Source of the DNA: Phytophthora sp. 'mugwort' | Taxonomy: Eukaryota; Oomycota; Peronosporomycetes; Peronosporales; Peronosporaceae | Length of the DNA stretch: 64,000 nt | Assembly (NCBI GenBank): GCA_033558025.1 | Contig: JAUCEF010000008.1 | Location: 3,162,001 to 3,226,000, forward strand | Direction of reading: 5' to 3' | Part shown: one piece after another, positions 22,699 to 33,763 of the stretch | Numbering within the stretch: position 1 is the first letter of the stretch | How the letters are laid out: every line of letters begins with the position of its first letter | Made by a program: the position numbers and the translations under genes | The notes under the pieces: generated by a model | What the model saw: the letters and a program-made list of their open reading frames with translations, nothing else | What the model was told of the DNA's origin: nothing | Databases searched by the model: none

Positions 22699-23053
22699 CA
22701 AAAGGCTTGGTCACTTAATGGCAAAATGCAAAGTGATTGATTTAGGTCCTTAGTTCGCAAACTTCTTGCTACCTCTAAGCCTACTGGGTTTCCTACTGGG
22801 TACACTCTACTGGATTCTCTACTGGATACTGAGTTACTTCAGCCAATCAGGGAGTGCCATGTAGAGCCCATCATGTACCCACAATCTTGTACCCACCCGT
22901 GGCGTAATCGTCCGTGGCGTAAACACCGTCCCATAAATACCGTGACGAAATCTTCGTCTCGTAATCACAGGAATGATTGCGGTGCCACTGAGTGAAGGTC
23001 ATACCGGTATCTTACCGGTATACTGTAGCTGGTCGAGACGACTCCTTGACAAC
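22699..23053 (-). repeat. 3' LTR of copia element A
   Basis: 355 bp, matching 30574-30928 along its length. I count nine differences by eye, eight of them transitions. The bases just outside (minus strand GAGTGGGAG) resemble a weak polypurine tract. Both ends lack the usual TG...CA. Confidence 0.9.
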
Positions 23054-25017
23054 ACTCCCACTCGGCTCGACAGCCTTCAGCGCTTCGATACCGAGTTTGC
23101 TCCGGAGCACACTGAACTGCGTCGCAGAGATTGGCTTCGTCATGATGTCCGCCAGCATGTCGGTTGTCGAAACATACTGCAGCACACTTGACCGTCTTCC
23201 ACCTTCTCGCGCACGAAATGGTAGCGAATGTCGATGTGCTTGGTGCGCTTGTGGAATTCGGGATTCTTGGCCAACGCGATGGAGCCTTGGTTGTCCTCGT
23301 AGATCTTGATTGCTTCATCGCTTGTCATCTCGCCGAGCTCGCACAGGAACACTTTAAGCCACACGTCCTCTTGTGTCGCCTCCGATAGCGCCATGTACTC
23401 AGCTTCCGTCGAAGACAGCGCCACTGTCCGCTGCTTTTTGCTCCTCCAGCTGATGCATCCGCCATTCATCATGAACGCGTAGCCACTTGTATTTCTTCTT
23501 GACTCGATGTCTCCCGCCCAATCGGCATCTGAATAGCCTTGGAGTCCGTCGTCGCAGCTCGCTTGAACCTCGATGCCGTGCGTCTTCGTGCCTTGAATGT
23601 ACCTGAAGACCCCCTTGAGCGCCTGCCAGTGTGTCGGACATGGGTCTGCTGCAAACTGGCTGAGAACTCCCACTGCTGCTGCAAGGTCCGGGCGTGTGCC
23701 TACCATGTGATACATGAGGCATCCCACAGCGTTCCGGTATGGCACGTTTACCATGGCCTAGTCGTGCTTGCAGCCGCCCTCGCACATGGCCTTGGTCAGC
23801 TTAAGGCCCGGATCCTGTGGCGTCTTGACAGGGTTGCTCTTCTCCATGTTGAACTTTTCCAGAATGTCTTTCGCAAACTTGGTTTGCCGCATCGACACCT
23901 TCCCTGTCGTCACATCTTGATCGATTTCCATGCCGAGGAAGTACTGAGGTGGCCCAGGTCCGTCATCTCGAAACGGTCACTGAGCGCCTTCTTCGTCGAC
24001 TTGAGCAGCTTGTCGTTGTTACTTGCAAGGACGGTCGTCGACATATAGCGCCACGAAGATCATGTCTTGGTCGTCACGCTTGAAGTAGATGCAGTGGTCA
24101 GACTCGCACTTCTTGAACCCTAGCTTGAGCATGAGGTCGTCGATGGTCTTGTTCCACATCCGCGGCGACTGCTTCAAACCGTAAAGAGACCGCTTGAACT
24201 GACAGACATAGTCCGGATGCTTTTCATCGATGTAGCCGTCCGGCTGTGCCATGTAGATGTCTTCGTCCAACAAACCGTTCCGGAAAGCTGTCTTGACATC
24301 CATCTGATGCACCATGAGATTGTACTTGGCCGCCAGACTGAGCAGGATCCTGATCGACGTGAACTTGGCCACTGGCGCGAAAGTCTCGTCGTAGTCGATG
24401 CCGTACTTCTGCGAAAATCCCTTGGACACCAGTCACGCCTTGAACCGTTCGATCTCTCCACCCTGGTTCTCCTTCACACGGAACACCCATCGATTGCCGA
24501 TTGCATTGCGTCCTTTAGGCAGCGGCACGAGGATCCATGTCTCGATCTTGCGGAGCGACTCGACCTCCGAGTTACACGCCTCCTTCCACTTGACTGCGTC
24601 GCTGAATTCCATCACCGACTTGAACGTGGTCGGCATTTCTCCTATTGAGTTCACGACGTATGCAGCTTCGACGTCTTGACTTTCTTGAGCCGCAGCCGGC
24701 ATCTCGTCAGAGTCAGGTGTCGACTCTGCCGCTTGGCACTTGGAACTTCCACAGCTTCTTCCAGCGACTGCGTCCGCGGGTGTCGCTTGCTGCCTAGTTC
24801 AAAACCTTCGTCCCGCGCTGCTTCTTCGTCTTCTTCTTCTTTGTTGTCTTCATCCGACTGCAACGAATCTTGATCCGTCGTCTCTTCATCTTGAATGACC
24901 ACCACCTCCCTCTGATGGTAGTCACGTCTCCTCTGTCGAAGACGTCTTCCATAAACTGCGCGTCGCGGCTCACCAGCACGCGACCGCTCTTGATCTCTTC
25001 GAAACGATACGCTTTCT
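23054..25017 (-). pseudogene. Copia A pol 3' part: integrase C-end, RT, RNase H
   Basis: Reading down the minus strand: EKAYRFEEIKSGRVLVSRDAQ and FMEDVFDRG (end of integrase, 25017-24900); an acidic linker; then reverse transcriptase from PTTFKSVMEFSDAVKW (24640) through IGNRWVFRVKEN, FSQKYGIDYDETFAPVAKF, HQMDVKTAF, SLYGLKQSPRMW and the catalytic YVDD (near 24040). RNase H follows at 23754-23140 with YSDADWAGD, LSSTEAEYMAL, EDNQG and HIDIRYHFVRE. A stop codon replaces an Arg just before LVSKGF (near 24435), and there are frameshifts near 24900, 24020 and 23755. The domains are otherwise well kept. Confidence 0.9.
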
Positions 25018-28000
25018 CATGCGCTTGACCTCATCACGGATGTGATGGTACTTGATATCGATGTGCTTGGCACGACCGTGGTTCACAGGGTTCTTCGTCA
25101 TCTTGATGCACGACTGGTTGTCTTTAAGGATTTTAAGCTCTGGCCCCGATTCGTTCGCTGCCGTCAAAATCTCGCACAACAGGCGGTGAATCCACTTGCC
25201 TTCTTGGACGACCAGACTGAGCGCGATGTATTCCGCTTCGCTCGTTGATAGCGACACACTTGACTGTTTCTTGCTTCCCCAACTGACTGGCGCGCCTATC
25301 CAAATGAACGAATAGCCCGAAGTTGACTTACGATCGGAATGGTCGCCGGTCCAGTCTGCGTCCGAGTAGCCGCGAAAGTCCACCTTGTGCACCGGGCTTG
25401 AAGCAGATTCCATGCGACTTGGACCCTTGTAAATAGCGGAGGATTCGCTTCACTGCAACCCAGTGCTCGACTTGAGGGTTTTCCATGAAGCGCGACACAT
25501 ATCCCACGGCGAAAGCGATATCTGGTCGCGTCGCAGTCATCAAGTGCATAAGTGCACCCACAGCTTCACGAGAGGGAACGTTGATCTTGGTCGGCGCGTT
25601 GCTTGGAACCAGTCGTGAGCTTAAATCCGCGGGGCTTACCACAGCCTTGCAGTCATCCATGCCGAAACGCTTGAGAATGTCGTCCACGTAGCGTCGTTGG
25701 CACATTGTTACACTGCCGTCAGCGTTGTCGACCAGCTCGATACCCAAGACAAAGGCACAGTTCCCGCTGTCCGTCATCTCAAAACGTGTCTTCAGGTCAC
25801 TCTTGGTGGTGCGATCAGTTCGGCCGAACTTCCGGTTACTTATACGTCGTCCACCTACACCAGCAACAGAACGCAGTGACCATCCACAATCTTGGTGTAG
25901 AGGCACGGATCGTAGGCTGAAACTTGAAAGCCGATGGAGCACACGAATTCGTCGAAGGTTTCGTTTCACACGCGCGAAGTTTGCTTGAGACCGTAGATCG
26001 CCTTGACCAGTTCCAGGCAGTCGAAGTCATCGTCCAGCTCGACCCCTTCTGGCACCACGCAGTACACGACTTCCTTCATGACGCCGTGCAGATATGCCGT
26101 TACCACGTCGAGTTTTGGTCCAGAGACCAGTCGAAATACTTGGTAATTGCGATCATTATGCGGAGGGTCACGTACTTGACCACGGGCGAGAACGTCTCCA
26201 TGTAGTCGATACCGTACTTCTGCTTAAAACCCTTGACCACCAGGAGCGCTTTGTATTTCTCGATCGATCCGTCGGCTTTGCGCTTGATCTTGAACACCCA
26301 CTTGGTACCAATGGCACGTTGTCCGCTGGGCAACTTGGCAGCACGAAACACACCACGAAGTCGCATCGACTTGAGCTCCGCGCGAACAACCTTGCGCCAA
26401 TGCACTTGATAGGTCCGTTCACCGCGTCTTGGAATGTCGTCGGCTCAGATAACTCGCCGGCTTCCACTGAGTTGGCACTTGCTCGCCAAAACACGGGAGG
26501 AGTGGAATCGTCTTCTTCGTTGTCATGAGCATACTTCTCTTCTTCATCAGGCAGTCCAGGTTCCATTCGTACACTCGCTCGGCGTTTGGCTTGGCGCTCA
26601 ACGAGGTGACAGGAGCGCTTGCTTCTTCCAAACCAGTCGCACGGTGAACAGGATGCGAGTTCACTGACATGTTATCCGCATCACTTGGTCGAGTCTTGCG
26701 TTTCCCCGCCTGCTTGAATTCGGTCGGACTCGCCGAGTCATCATCGCCAATCTCGAGCGAGTCGAAGTCCAGGTTCACATCTTTGTCGTCATTACTTGAG
26801 ATCGCCGTCGAGATACCAAAGCTGGATTCGTCGAAGGTGACATCGCGACTTATCACCACCTGCCCCGCCTCGATGTCATAAACTCTGTACGCCTTCGACA
26901 CTTTTTCGTAGCCCATGAACACACTAGCGCGAGCCTTGGGGTCCCACTTGAGTCGCTTTTCCTTCGGGGTTAGGACGTATGTCCGACATCCAAACATACG
27001 CATGTGCTTCACACTTGGCTTGAACTTGTATACAATCTCGAACGGAGTCTTATTTTCGACCTTGGGCGACGGCGAGCGGTTCTTGACACAAATTGCAGCC
27101 ATCGCTGCTTCGCGCCAAAAACACTTGTCCAGCTTTGCCTGATGCAGCATGCTGCGACCAATCGTAACGATGGTCCGGATAGCTCTCTCTCTGCCGTGCC
27201 GTTGGTTTGGTGCGCGTACGGAACCGTGGTCTGCTGCTCGATGCCTTGATCTTCGTAGAAGGCCTTGAGCGAATTAGTAGCAAACTCACGGGCTCCGTCG
27301 TGGCGCACGAACTTGACACGTTTGCCGAACTGCGTCTGCACCTTCATGATGTAGGTCTTGAGGCATTCTTTGCTCCCCGACTTGGTACTTAAGCAGAAAC
27401 CCTTCATGCATCCGCTGTCTTCCTCCACTATGAGCAGCAAATATTTGCTGCCACCCAGTGACTCTTGTTCCGTGGGGCCGCAGATGTCGAAGTGGAGTAG
27501 CTCAAATACGTCGTAGTGACGCTTGTCGCGGTTGCTTGGGAACGGTTTTTGGACCATCTTCCCTTGCTGACATCCGCGATATATGCTTGGTCCACTCGAC
27601 TGTGATAGTGTTTTCGCGTCCTTAATCATGCCACTGCTGACCATTTTGCGCAGCACGTCGATCGGAGCGTGTCCCATCCGCGCGTGTAGATCCACGTTGC
27701 GTGTTGACGCATTCACCGAATGTTGTGGTATGCGTAGCCAGTAGAGACCGTCGACGAGGTCAGCCGTTGCCACCACTTGCTTCGAGCCCTTTCGCGCGAC
27801 ATGCATGCTCGCACCGTCGAACGCCACTAGAAACTTGCCACTCTTGTTAATCTGCGGCACCGAAAGCAGATTCTTGTTCATCTTCGGCACGTACAGCGCG
27901 TCCTTGATTTCGATGTCGCGCTCGTCGCCGTTGGGCAGAACCACTCGTTCGATGATAGTTCCCACACCCTTAATCTCGGCCTTGTTTCCGTCCGCTACCG

Positions 28001-28951
28001 ATAGTTCGCCTTCGTCTTGCTCATTCAGCGTGTCGAACTTGGTCTTGTTCTTGAAAATGTGGTGCATTGCGCCGCTGTCGACCGCCCACATCCCGGGCAT
28101 ATCCTTGCCCGTCGATTTTCCGCATTCCAACGAAACCGCAAACGCGACACGGTCGTAGTCGTAGTCGTCGTTGCGCCACTGAACATGGTTTGCTCCGCGT
28201 CCACGGCCGTTGCCGTCGCGTCTTGGCCCTCGGTTCTCGTCCTTCTGCTTGGGTCCAGCACCGCTCCACCGTGTGCCCCAGTTTCCCGCAGTACGTGCAC
28301 TGACGAGATTCTCGCTCGGCACTGAACGCCTTGGCCGCGTCTTCAGTTTTCACCGACGGAGTCTTCTCTCCCTGCCGCTTGATACGCTCGTCCGTGAGCA
28401 CCTTCACGACGTCTTGCATCTTCAGCTCCGCGCTACCCATCTCCAAGTTTAGCACGACGTTCTCGTAGCTCTTGAGGAGACTGCGCAACAAACAGATCGC
28501 CACGTCTTCATCTTCCATTTTCGCGCCGATGCTGCTGAGCTTGGCATCATTGCAATGATGCAACACATTGCCGCCTTCCGACATCTCCATGCTGAAGAGC
28601 TGTCGCTTGAGGTAGATGCGACCAGCCTTCTGCGATCCATCGTACAGCGGCTTCAAGCGCGTCCACACGATCCATGCTTCCTCGCAGTCATCGACCACAT
28701 GATGGTAGTCGGCGTCCATGTGAAGCAACATCAGTCCAAAAGCGATGTTGCTCGACTTGACATACTCGTCCTTGGCCTGGGAGTCCGTAAAGGACGGAGA
28801 CGTTTCCCGATTCACATTGCCACGTCGACTTGGTCAGGAACACGCCGCGCATGTAGCGGTTCCACATCGCGTAGTTGTCTCCGTTGAACATATCGATGGA
28901 GACCTTGGTCGAGGCGTCTTGGGCAGAGGACATGATGCTTGGGCTCATAAC
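25018..28951 (-). pseudogene. Copia B gag-pol, frameshifted
   Basis: Minus-strand order: gag from ATG 28948 ([23 protein letters not shown]), UBN2-like gag at 28815-28300, zinc knuckle [14 protein letters not shown], protease AVDSGAMHH (active site intact), gag-pre-integrase [14 protein letters not shown] with GCQQGKM, integrase core HFDICGP / VRHDGAREF / QTNGTAERE, reverse transcriptase RAIGTKWVFKIKRK, FKQKYGIDYMETFSPVVKY, YGLKQ..W and VDD (about 26020-25840), then RNase H YSDADWTGD, LSTSEAEYIAL, DNQSCIK. One Cys of the integrase HHCC finger appears as Tyr (IYRGC). Frameshifts occur near 28810, 28290, 27190, 26430, 26100 and 25970. The gag start codon lies inside the primer-binding site. Confidence 0.9.
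28941..28951 (-). other. Primer-binding site of copia B (tRNA-iMet anticodon arm)
   Basis: On the minus strand GTTATGAGCCC follows the 5' LTR directly. It is complementary to the anticodon stem-loop of initiator tRNA-Met (GGGCUCAUAAC), the same region used by the half-tRNA primer of Drosophila copia. The gag ATG lies within it. Confidence 0.75.
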
Positions 28952-29292
28952 CTGTTAAAGGTGTTGAGGTCTTGAAGCGAGGCTTGGGTTGAGCGGAGGG
29001 AGTTCTGCACTTGGGTGCGGGGACCGGAGTGAAGATCACTTGAGCTGAAGAAGGAAGATTCGAAAGTGATTGATTTATCGGAGCTTATACTATCCAGTCT
29101 ACCACATAGATATGCAGCCCTGCATCCAATCATTTGGTGCATCCAATCACCAACACTCCGCACTCGTCCGATCATCCTACTCATCTAATCATCGGTTGCG
29201 TAAACAACGTACCGTAAACATCGCGGGATCGTGTTGGACCGGTTCGGGTTAACCGGTTACTGGTACACAGTATCAAAACCCGGCAACCCTCA
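28952..29292 (-). repeat. 5' LTR of copia element B (only copy)
   Basis: About 341 bp between the end of the A protease remnant and the B primer site. The minus strand ends CACCTTTAACAG before the primer site. No second copy occurs in the window. The upstream edge is set only by where the element A coding sequence stops, so it may be off by several bases. Confidence 0.7.
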
Positions 29293-30573
29293 ATACGATC
29301 CTTCGAACTTGCCGCATTGGCCTCGTCAGGCATCATCGGAGTCATGCACAGCTTGAACAGCCCTTTGCCCTCACGAGTGCCGAGCTTCCGCTTGAGACCC
29401 TTCGTTTCAGCGAAGAATCCGTCGCTCTCGAAGATGACTGGCCCGACGTCCTTGTTGAACCGACCAACCGAAAACAGGTTGCGCAACAGCTTCGGAATGT
29501 GCCACACGTTCGTCAGCACACCCTTCTTCATGCCGCGCGGGGTCTTCATCGACATCACAATGTCACCGGTCCCCACAGCCTGAACCATACCGTCGTCCGC
29601 GAGATGTACGTCCACCGGAGAGATCTTCTTGTAGTTCTTCATGTACTCCTTCGAGTACGTCATGTCCTGCGTCGCATCTGAGTCGACCAGCCACATTCCA
29701 TTCGACTTGGAGGCACCCGTGTTACCACCAACCGAGAAGAGGAAGTCACCAGAGTCGTCTCCACTCTGCGCGATATTCGCTCGTTGCGGCCTCAGCCGCT
29801 CCGCGGTCTCGCAGATTCGCACCGGACAGTTGGCGATCCAATGTCCGTGCTCGCCACAGTAGTGACAGGCACTAGCCTTCTGCGCCTGCCGACCCTTGCG
29901 CTTGTTGTCGCTTGTCATCAACGCTTGACCTTGACCGTGCGCGGTGCCGTCCGTACCTCCACCTTGTTCCTTGCGCTTCATATCCTCATGCAGCAGCCGA
30001 GACGTCACGAGTTCCTACGATAGTGAGTCGGCTCTCGACTCCAACGCCGTGATCAGGAACTGGTACGACTCGCTCAGACTTCCCAAAAGCGTGATCACCA
30101 AGTCGTCCTCGCTGACCGGAGCGCCCACTGCGTCGAGCTGCTCCGCCAGCGTCTTGATCTTGTTGATGTGCTCCAGCACATCATCACCTTCCTCCATCAT
30201 CGTCGTGAAGAAACGCCGATAGAGGAAGACCTTGTTGGCCAAACTCTTCTTCTCGAAGTGTCCTTCCAGTCTTGACCATGCATCATGCGCGTCCTTCGCC
30301 GAGCGAACAAGCGGCAGCGAATCCTCCATCGCGAGACAGTTCATCGCCAGCGCCTTACGCGACTTCTTCCGAAAGAGCGCTTGATCCGCCGCCGTCTGGC
30401 AGTGCTCCAGCTTCACTTCCCCACTTGTCACTTCCCACAGTTCGCGCTCCTCGAGCACCATCTGCATCTTGAACTTCCACGCGTGGAAGTTGGTTCCGTC
30501 GAACTTGTTGACGCGGCCGGTCGTAGTCGGGGTCTAGGTCTTGGTAAGGGAAGACGGGGCTTGGGCTCATAAC
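29293..30573 (-). pseudogene. Copia A gag and protease
   Basis: Gag runs 30560-30015 on the minus strand (NKFDGTNFHAWKFKM, RSAKDAHDAWSRLEGHF, LLGSLSESYQFLITAL). A stop or frame change follows near 30010. Next come 30008-29293 with the zinc knuckle CHYCGEHGHWIANC and the protease region GMWLVDSDATQDMTYS. The retroelement protease signature is D-S/T-G-A; here the Gly is Asp (DSDAT), so the active-site loop is broken even though neighbouring residues are kept. Beyond SVGRFNKDVGPVIFESD the frame runs into the element B LTR at SSKDRI. The first ATG again lies in the primer site. Confidence 0.88.
30563..30573 (-). other. Primer-binding site of copia A (tRNA-iMet anticodon arm)
   Basis: The same GTTATGAGCCC as in element B, abutting the LTR edge that I placed independently from LTR-LTR identity. 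The two elements have different LTRs, so the shared primer choice is a property of the family. Confidence 0.8.
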
Positions 30574-30928
30574 CAAAAGGCTTGGTCACTTGATGGCAAA
30601 ATGCAAGGTGATTGATTTAGGTCCTTAGTTCGCAAACTTCTTGCTACCTCTAAGCCTACTGGGTTTCCTACTGGGTACACTCTACTGGATTCTCTACTGG
30701 ATACTGAGTTACTTCAGCCAATCAGGGAGTGCCATGTAGAGCCCATCATGTACCCATAATCTTGTACCCACCCGTGGCGTAATCGTCCGTGGCGTAAACA
30801 CCGTCCCATAAACACCGTGACGAAATCTTCGTCTCGTAATCACAGGAATGATTGCAGTACCACTGAGTAAAGGTCATACCGGTATCTTACCGGTATACCG
30901 TAGCTGGTCGAGACGTCTCCTTGACAAC
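30574..30928 (-). repeat. 5' LTR of copia element A
   Basis: 355 bp, partner of 22699-23053. It contains short internal repeats (CTACTGG words; ACCGGTATCTTACCGGTAT) and a GTGGCGTAA doublet. Divergence from the other LTR is about 2.5 percent by my count. Confidence 0.9.
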
Positions 30929-31690
30929 ATCTTGACATAGCGCCACCATGAGGGTACTCACCTCATCTAAAATCGTATCATACGGCGCCAAGAATTTGTT
31001 GACAGCCAAGCTGAACAGGTGGCTTGCACAGCCGACCAACGGAATGCATATCTTGTTCGCAATACACTGGTTTGTACTGCAGTTGTCACCCACCAGAAAC
31101 CCCACCATATCCTTGGTCTTGTTGTAGACACTAAGAACATTCTCAAACAGCTCATGAGCATCGGCCGTCTGGCTGCCATCGGTGAGGGGTATAAGCCCAG
31201 TAGGTGAACGTGCAACTCGTCATCTGCCTTGTAGACAGCGTAGAGGGCGATTTAATGCACACCATCATGTGCCCGGCCGTTTAACAGCAGGTCGAAGAGC
31301 GCTCCAAGCTCCCTCTCGAGCTTGAGACCGACCGCAATGGCAATGCCTTCCATACACTTCTTGACGGCCTTGACTGTCACAGGCCGCAACTTGATCATGG
31401 CTCGTGAGTACATCTTCAACCTAGTGGACAGGCATCTTCCGCTCAACTATACACCGGATCCATTGGAATAGATGGCTTGCTTCCTCGCACACGAAACCAA
31501 ACGACTACAGGGAACGGCTGACGCTGGAGACAGATACAGCGTACTGAGCCTCATATCCTGCCCAGCCAGGTGGGTAATTAGGTTGGAGTATCGCGAGACC
31601 GGAACTTGTCTTCGATCGAGGCAGCACAGGTGGCAGCGAAATAGACATTGACCTAGCGGGATGAAGAAGAAAGAGTCTTCTTGTTGGCGA
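30929..31690 (-). pseudogene. hAT transposase, N-terminal half (BED finger and core)
   Basis: On the minus strand a BED-type zinc finger is readable around 31680-31540 (FRCHLCCLDRRQVP then YSNLITHLAG). Next come FDLLLNGRAHDGVH, IALYAVYKADDELHV (31290-31200), DGSQTADAHELFENVLSVYN (31165-31105) and the conserved MVGFLVGDNCSTNQCIANK with PLVGCASHLFSLAV. The frame stops at ALCQD where the copia LTR begins, and continues on the far side at 22694. The transposase was therefore already resident when element A landed. Frame changes between the pieces show it is dead now, but the insertion point itself is in frame. Confidence 0.8.
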
Positions 31691-32103
31691 CCATTGTAGC
31701 TCGCGGAACATGAAGTGGTGAGCTCTTAAAGGCTTGTGAGCCCTGCTGAATCACCCATGGATCGATGCGCTGCCAGCCAACGGATCGCTGGTGACGTGAC
31801 AGTGGTGTAGAATACTTCACTGCTGATATCATCGGCTTTAGCAAATTATACCATTGTGTGGTAGATCTCAAAGGAGGGCACACGTAAGCTCCTGCTGTCT
31901 TACTTTTCAGGCTTACTTTTGCCGTATTTATTGCCAATAATGGCTCAATAAAATATTATATTGGAGTCGGCCAGATCAAATAATTCATAGTTTTATTGGA
32001 AATCCCAATTTATTACTGTATTGCCATATTTAATTCCGACCTCTACTACTAACACGCGGAAGCTTGAATTCATTCCCTCCGCCGCTCCGCAGGATAGCCT
32101 CCA

Positions 32104-33763
32104 TCACTTTCTGGAGGTCACGAAACAGTTGTCGAGTGTCTGCCACCTCAGCTCCTCAAATGCCCCTTGAACAGCATCGATGAGGCTGTCCGTTTCGTAG
32201 GTAGCTTTGTGGTACTGCAACGCTTGAATTGAAGCAAAGTATCCCAAATCCAGTACATTTAGATCAGGAGACCGAGGTGGTGGCATCGCATCTTGATCTT
32301 CCAGCCATCGACTCTTCCTGCTTCCTCAAACTCAACGTCGTCTTCGAGTACGTGTGGACCCCGGATTGTCCTGCTGGACAAAACACGTAGAGTCTCTGCG
32401 AACGGCAACATTATTGATAAATATTTAAAAATAATTAATTAGTCAGCTAGTACAAAAAGGAGGGGTAATACAATTACCTGGCATCTTGGCTCGAATAGCA
32501 GGAAAAACTCTTTCGAGTAAGAAACTTACGGTAAGTTGACATTGTCATAAATACACCTTTCGTTATCATGGTGCCCTTAGGCCGGTTCATAGAGGTACGA
32601 GCTTCTGTGTGTTCCACAATAGGCCATATGTGACGGGGCACACAACACCTTGCACACAGTGACTTCCGGAGAGTATACAACCTCTCAGTGAACGGCAGTT
32701 CACTAATCCCTGGCCTGTGGGACTGTTACCAAAATTAGGTAGATTTAACACTGAATATATTTATAGGTGACCACTTTTAATGCATCTACATACTAACTAT
32801 TAGTCACCTATAAAGTTCCCTAGATGTTATCCTATTGAGTGGCTCTGAGGTCTTTGTAACATATCTGTGGTACCTATCCATGACGTCATTACCGTCGACG
32901 TCATAGTGATGTTTGGCAACATCACTTAGTGTACTTGGGTACACTTGCTCAGAAGAGTGACTTGGCACTCTTTATGTAACCCCGTTACACCATATGCCCA
33001 ACTTACCATCCAAGTACTGTTTCCGATGACAGTCAGAGCGAGGGCGCGCTACCACAGTTAGAAACATAATCTTCCCGATATACCTCTTATTCGGACACGA
33101 ATGGTAGGGTAACTGTTCCGTAGCTGTCAGATAATATTTTGTGGTACCTTTGTAGAGGTTAAACCATTTTCTCGTCAACATATACGCGTACATGTGATGC
33201 ATGCGGTACATTCGGCTACCTATATGAACGTTGACAGAAATTAGTTTCACAATATTAATTTGTCTCGGTTCAAATTAATTCTGATTAAGATATTAGTTAA
33301 TCATACAATACCTAGCGAAATGTCCACATGCGACAACACCCACTGAAGGCGTTTCAACTCGTGTGCAGTAGTGAGAGTCGGTTTTACGCGCGGACGCGCG
33401 GCGAAGCGTACCATCGCTTAGATGGTGCTGTAGAGTAGAACGAGGGATCCCTGACGCAGTGGCCAGTGCTCGCTGCGTTTGGCGTTGGCATAGCGGGACT
33501 GCTTAGATACGTTCCGCCACCTCTTCAGGCGACATACGACGGCAACGTCTTGGCTGCAGTCGCCTCGAAGCTGTCATGACCGCCACGTCGACACGAGCAC
33601 TCCAAATCTTCTTCACCGTCTTGCGGCAAAGTGAACATTCTGTCCGGGCTGCACGGACCGCTCCTCGCAGGAGTCTACCGCGAACAATGCGCTCGGCGAG
33701 AAAAAGGGCGACACGTAGGCGTGTATCAGGCGATACATCGGCTTGCCTTGGAGCTCTAGGCAT
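32104..33763 (-). pseudogene. Mariner-type transposase remnant
   Basis: Minus-strand pieces in order: helix-turn-helix N-terminus 33763-33503 (RIVRGRLLRGAVRAARTE, RKTVKKIW); 33475-33400 ATASGIPRSTLQHHL; 33395-33320 KPTLTTAHELKRLQWVLSHVD; 33250-32972 KWFNLYKGTTKYYL, PNKRYIGKIMFLTVVARPRS and DGKLGIW; 32680-32474 NRPKGTMITKGVFMTMSTYRKF; 32390-32290 FVQQDNPG; and 32286-32104 PPRSPDLNVLDLGYF. The first catalytic Asp (normally DEKWF) reads TRKWF. The Asp of QQDN and the Asp of SPDLN are kept. Some 270 bp between CNGVT (32972) and the next piece (32680) are extra and contain a hairpin, probably a later insertion. Confidence 0.8.
32760..32824. repeat. 12-bp inverted repeat in insert within mariner remnant
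   Basis: TTTATAGGTGAC (32760-32771) and its exact reverse complement (32813-32824) with a 41-nt loop. It lies within the extra DNA that splits the mariner coding sequence. Confidence 0.6.

Larger units (their letters stand above)
25018..29292 (-). mobile_element. Inner, 3'-truncated Ty1/copia element (element B)
   Basis: A second, different copia element lies inside element A in the same orientation. It has a 5' LTR (28952-29292), a primer site, gag, protease, integrase, reverse transcriptase and most of RNase H. It stops abruptly after HIDIKYHHIRDEV near 25018 and has no RNase H end, polypurine tract or 3' LTR. At that point element A resumes in the C-terminus of its integrase. The other junction, near 29292, follows the end of the A protease region (MMPDEANAASSKDRI). 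A joint deletion of the B 3' end and the A integrase core, or recombination between elements, explains the structure. Confidence 0.85.
22699..30928 (-). mobile_element. Outer Ty1/copia retrotransposon (element A), carrying element B
   Basis: An 8.23-kb element on the minus strand with 355-bp LTRs at both ends and an ATCT target duplication. 5' to 3' on the minus strand it has: LTR, tRNA primer site, gag, zinc knuckle, protease, then a second copia element (B), then element A integrase C-terminus, reverse transcriptase, RNase H and LTR. The integrase core of A is missing where B sits, so B is not a clean insertion. Stops and frameshifts in gag-pol and a changed protease active site make it non-autonomous. 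Domain order (integrase before reverse transcriptase) proves copia, not gypsy. Confidence 0.93.

Noticed and set aside
22694..22699. A five-base target duplication for copia A
   Set aside because: Only ATCT is identical on both sides. The fifth base differs (C versus T), so four bases are claimed.
30563..30573. tRNA-Met gene fragment
   Set aside because: The anticodon-arm match is only about 11-13 bases and sits exactly at the LTR edge, so it is a primer site and not a tRNA gene.
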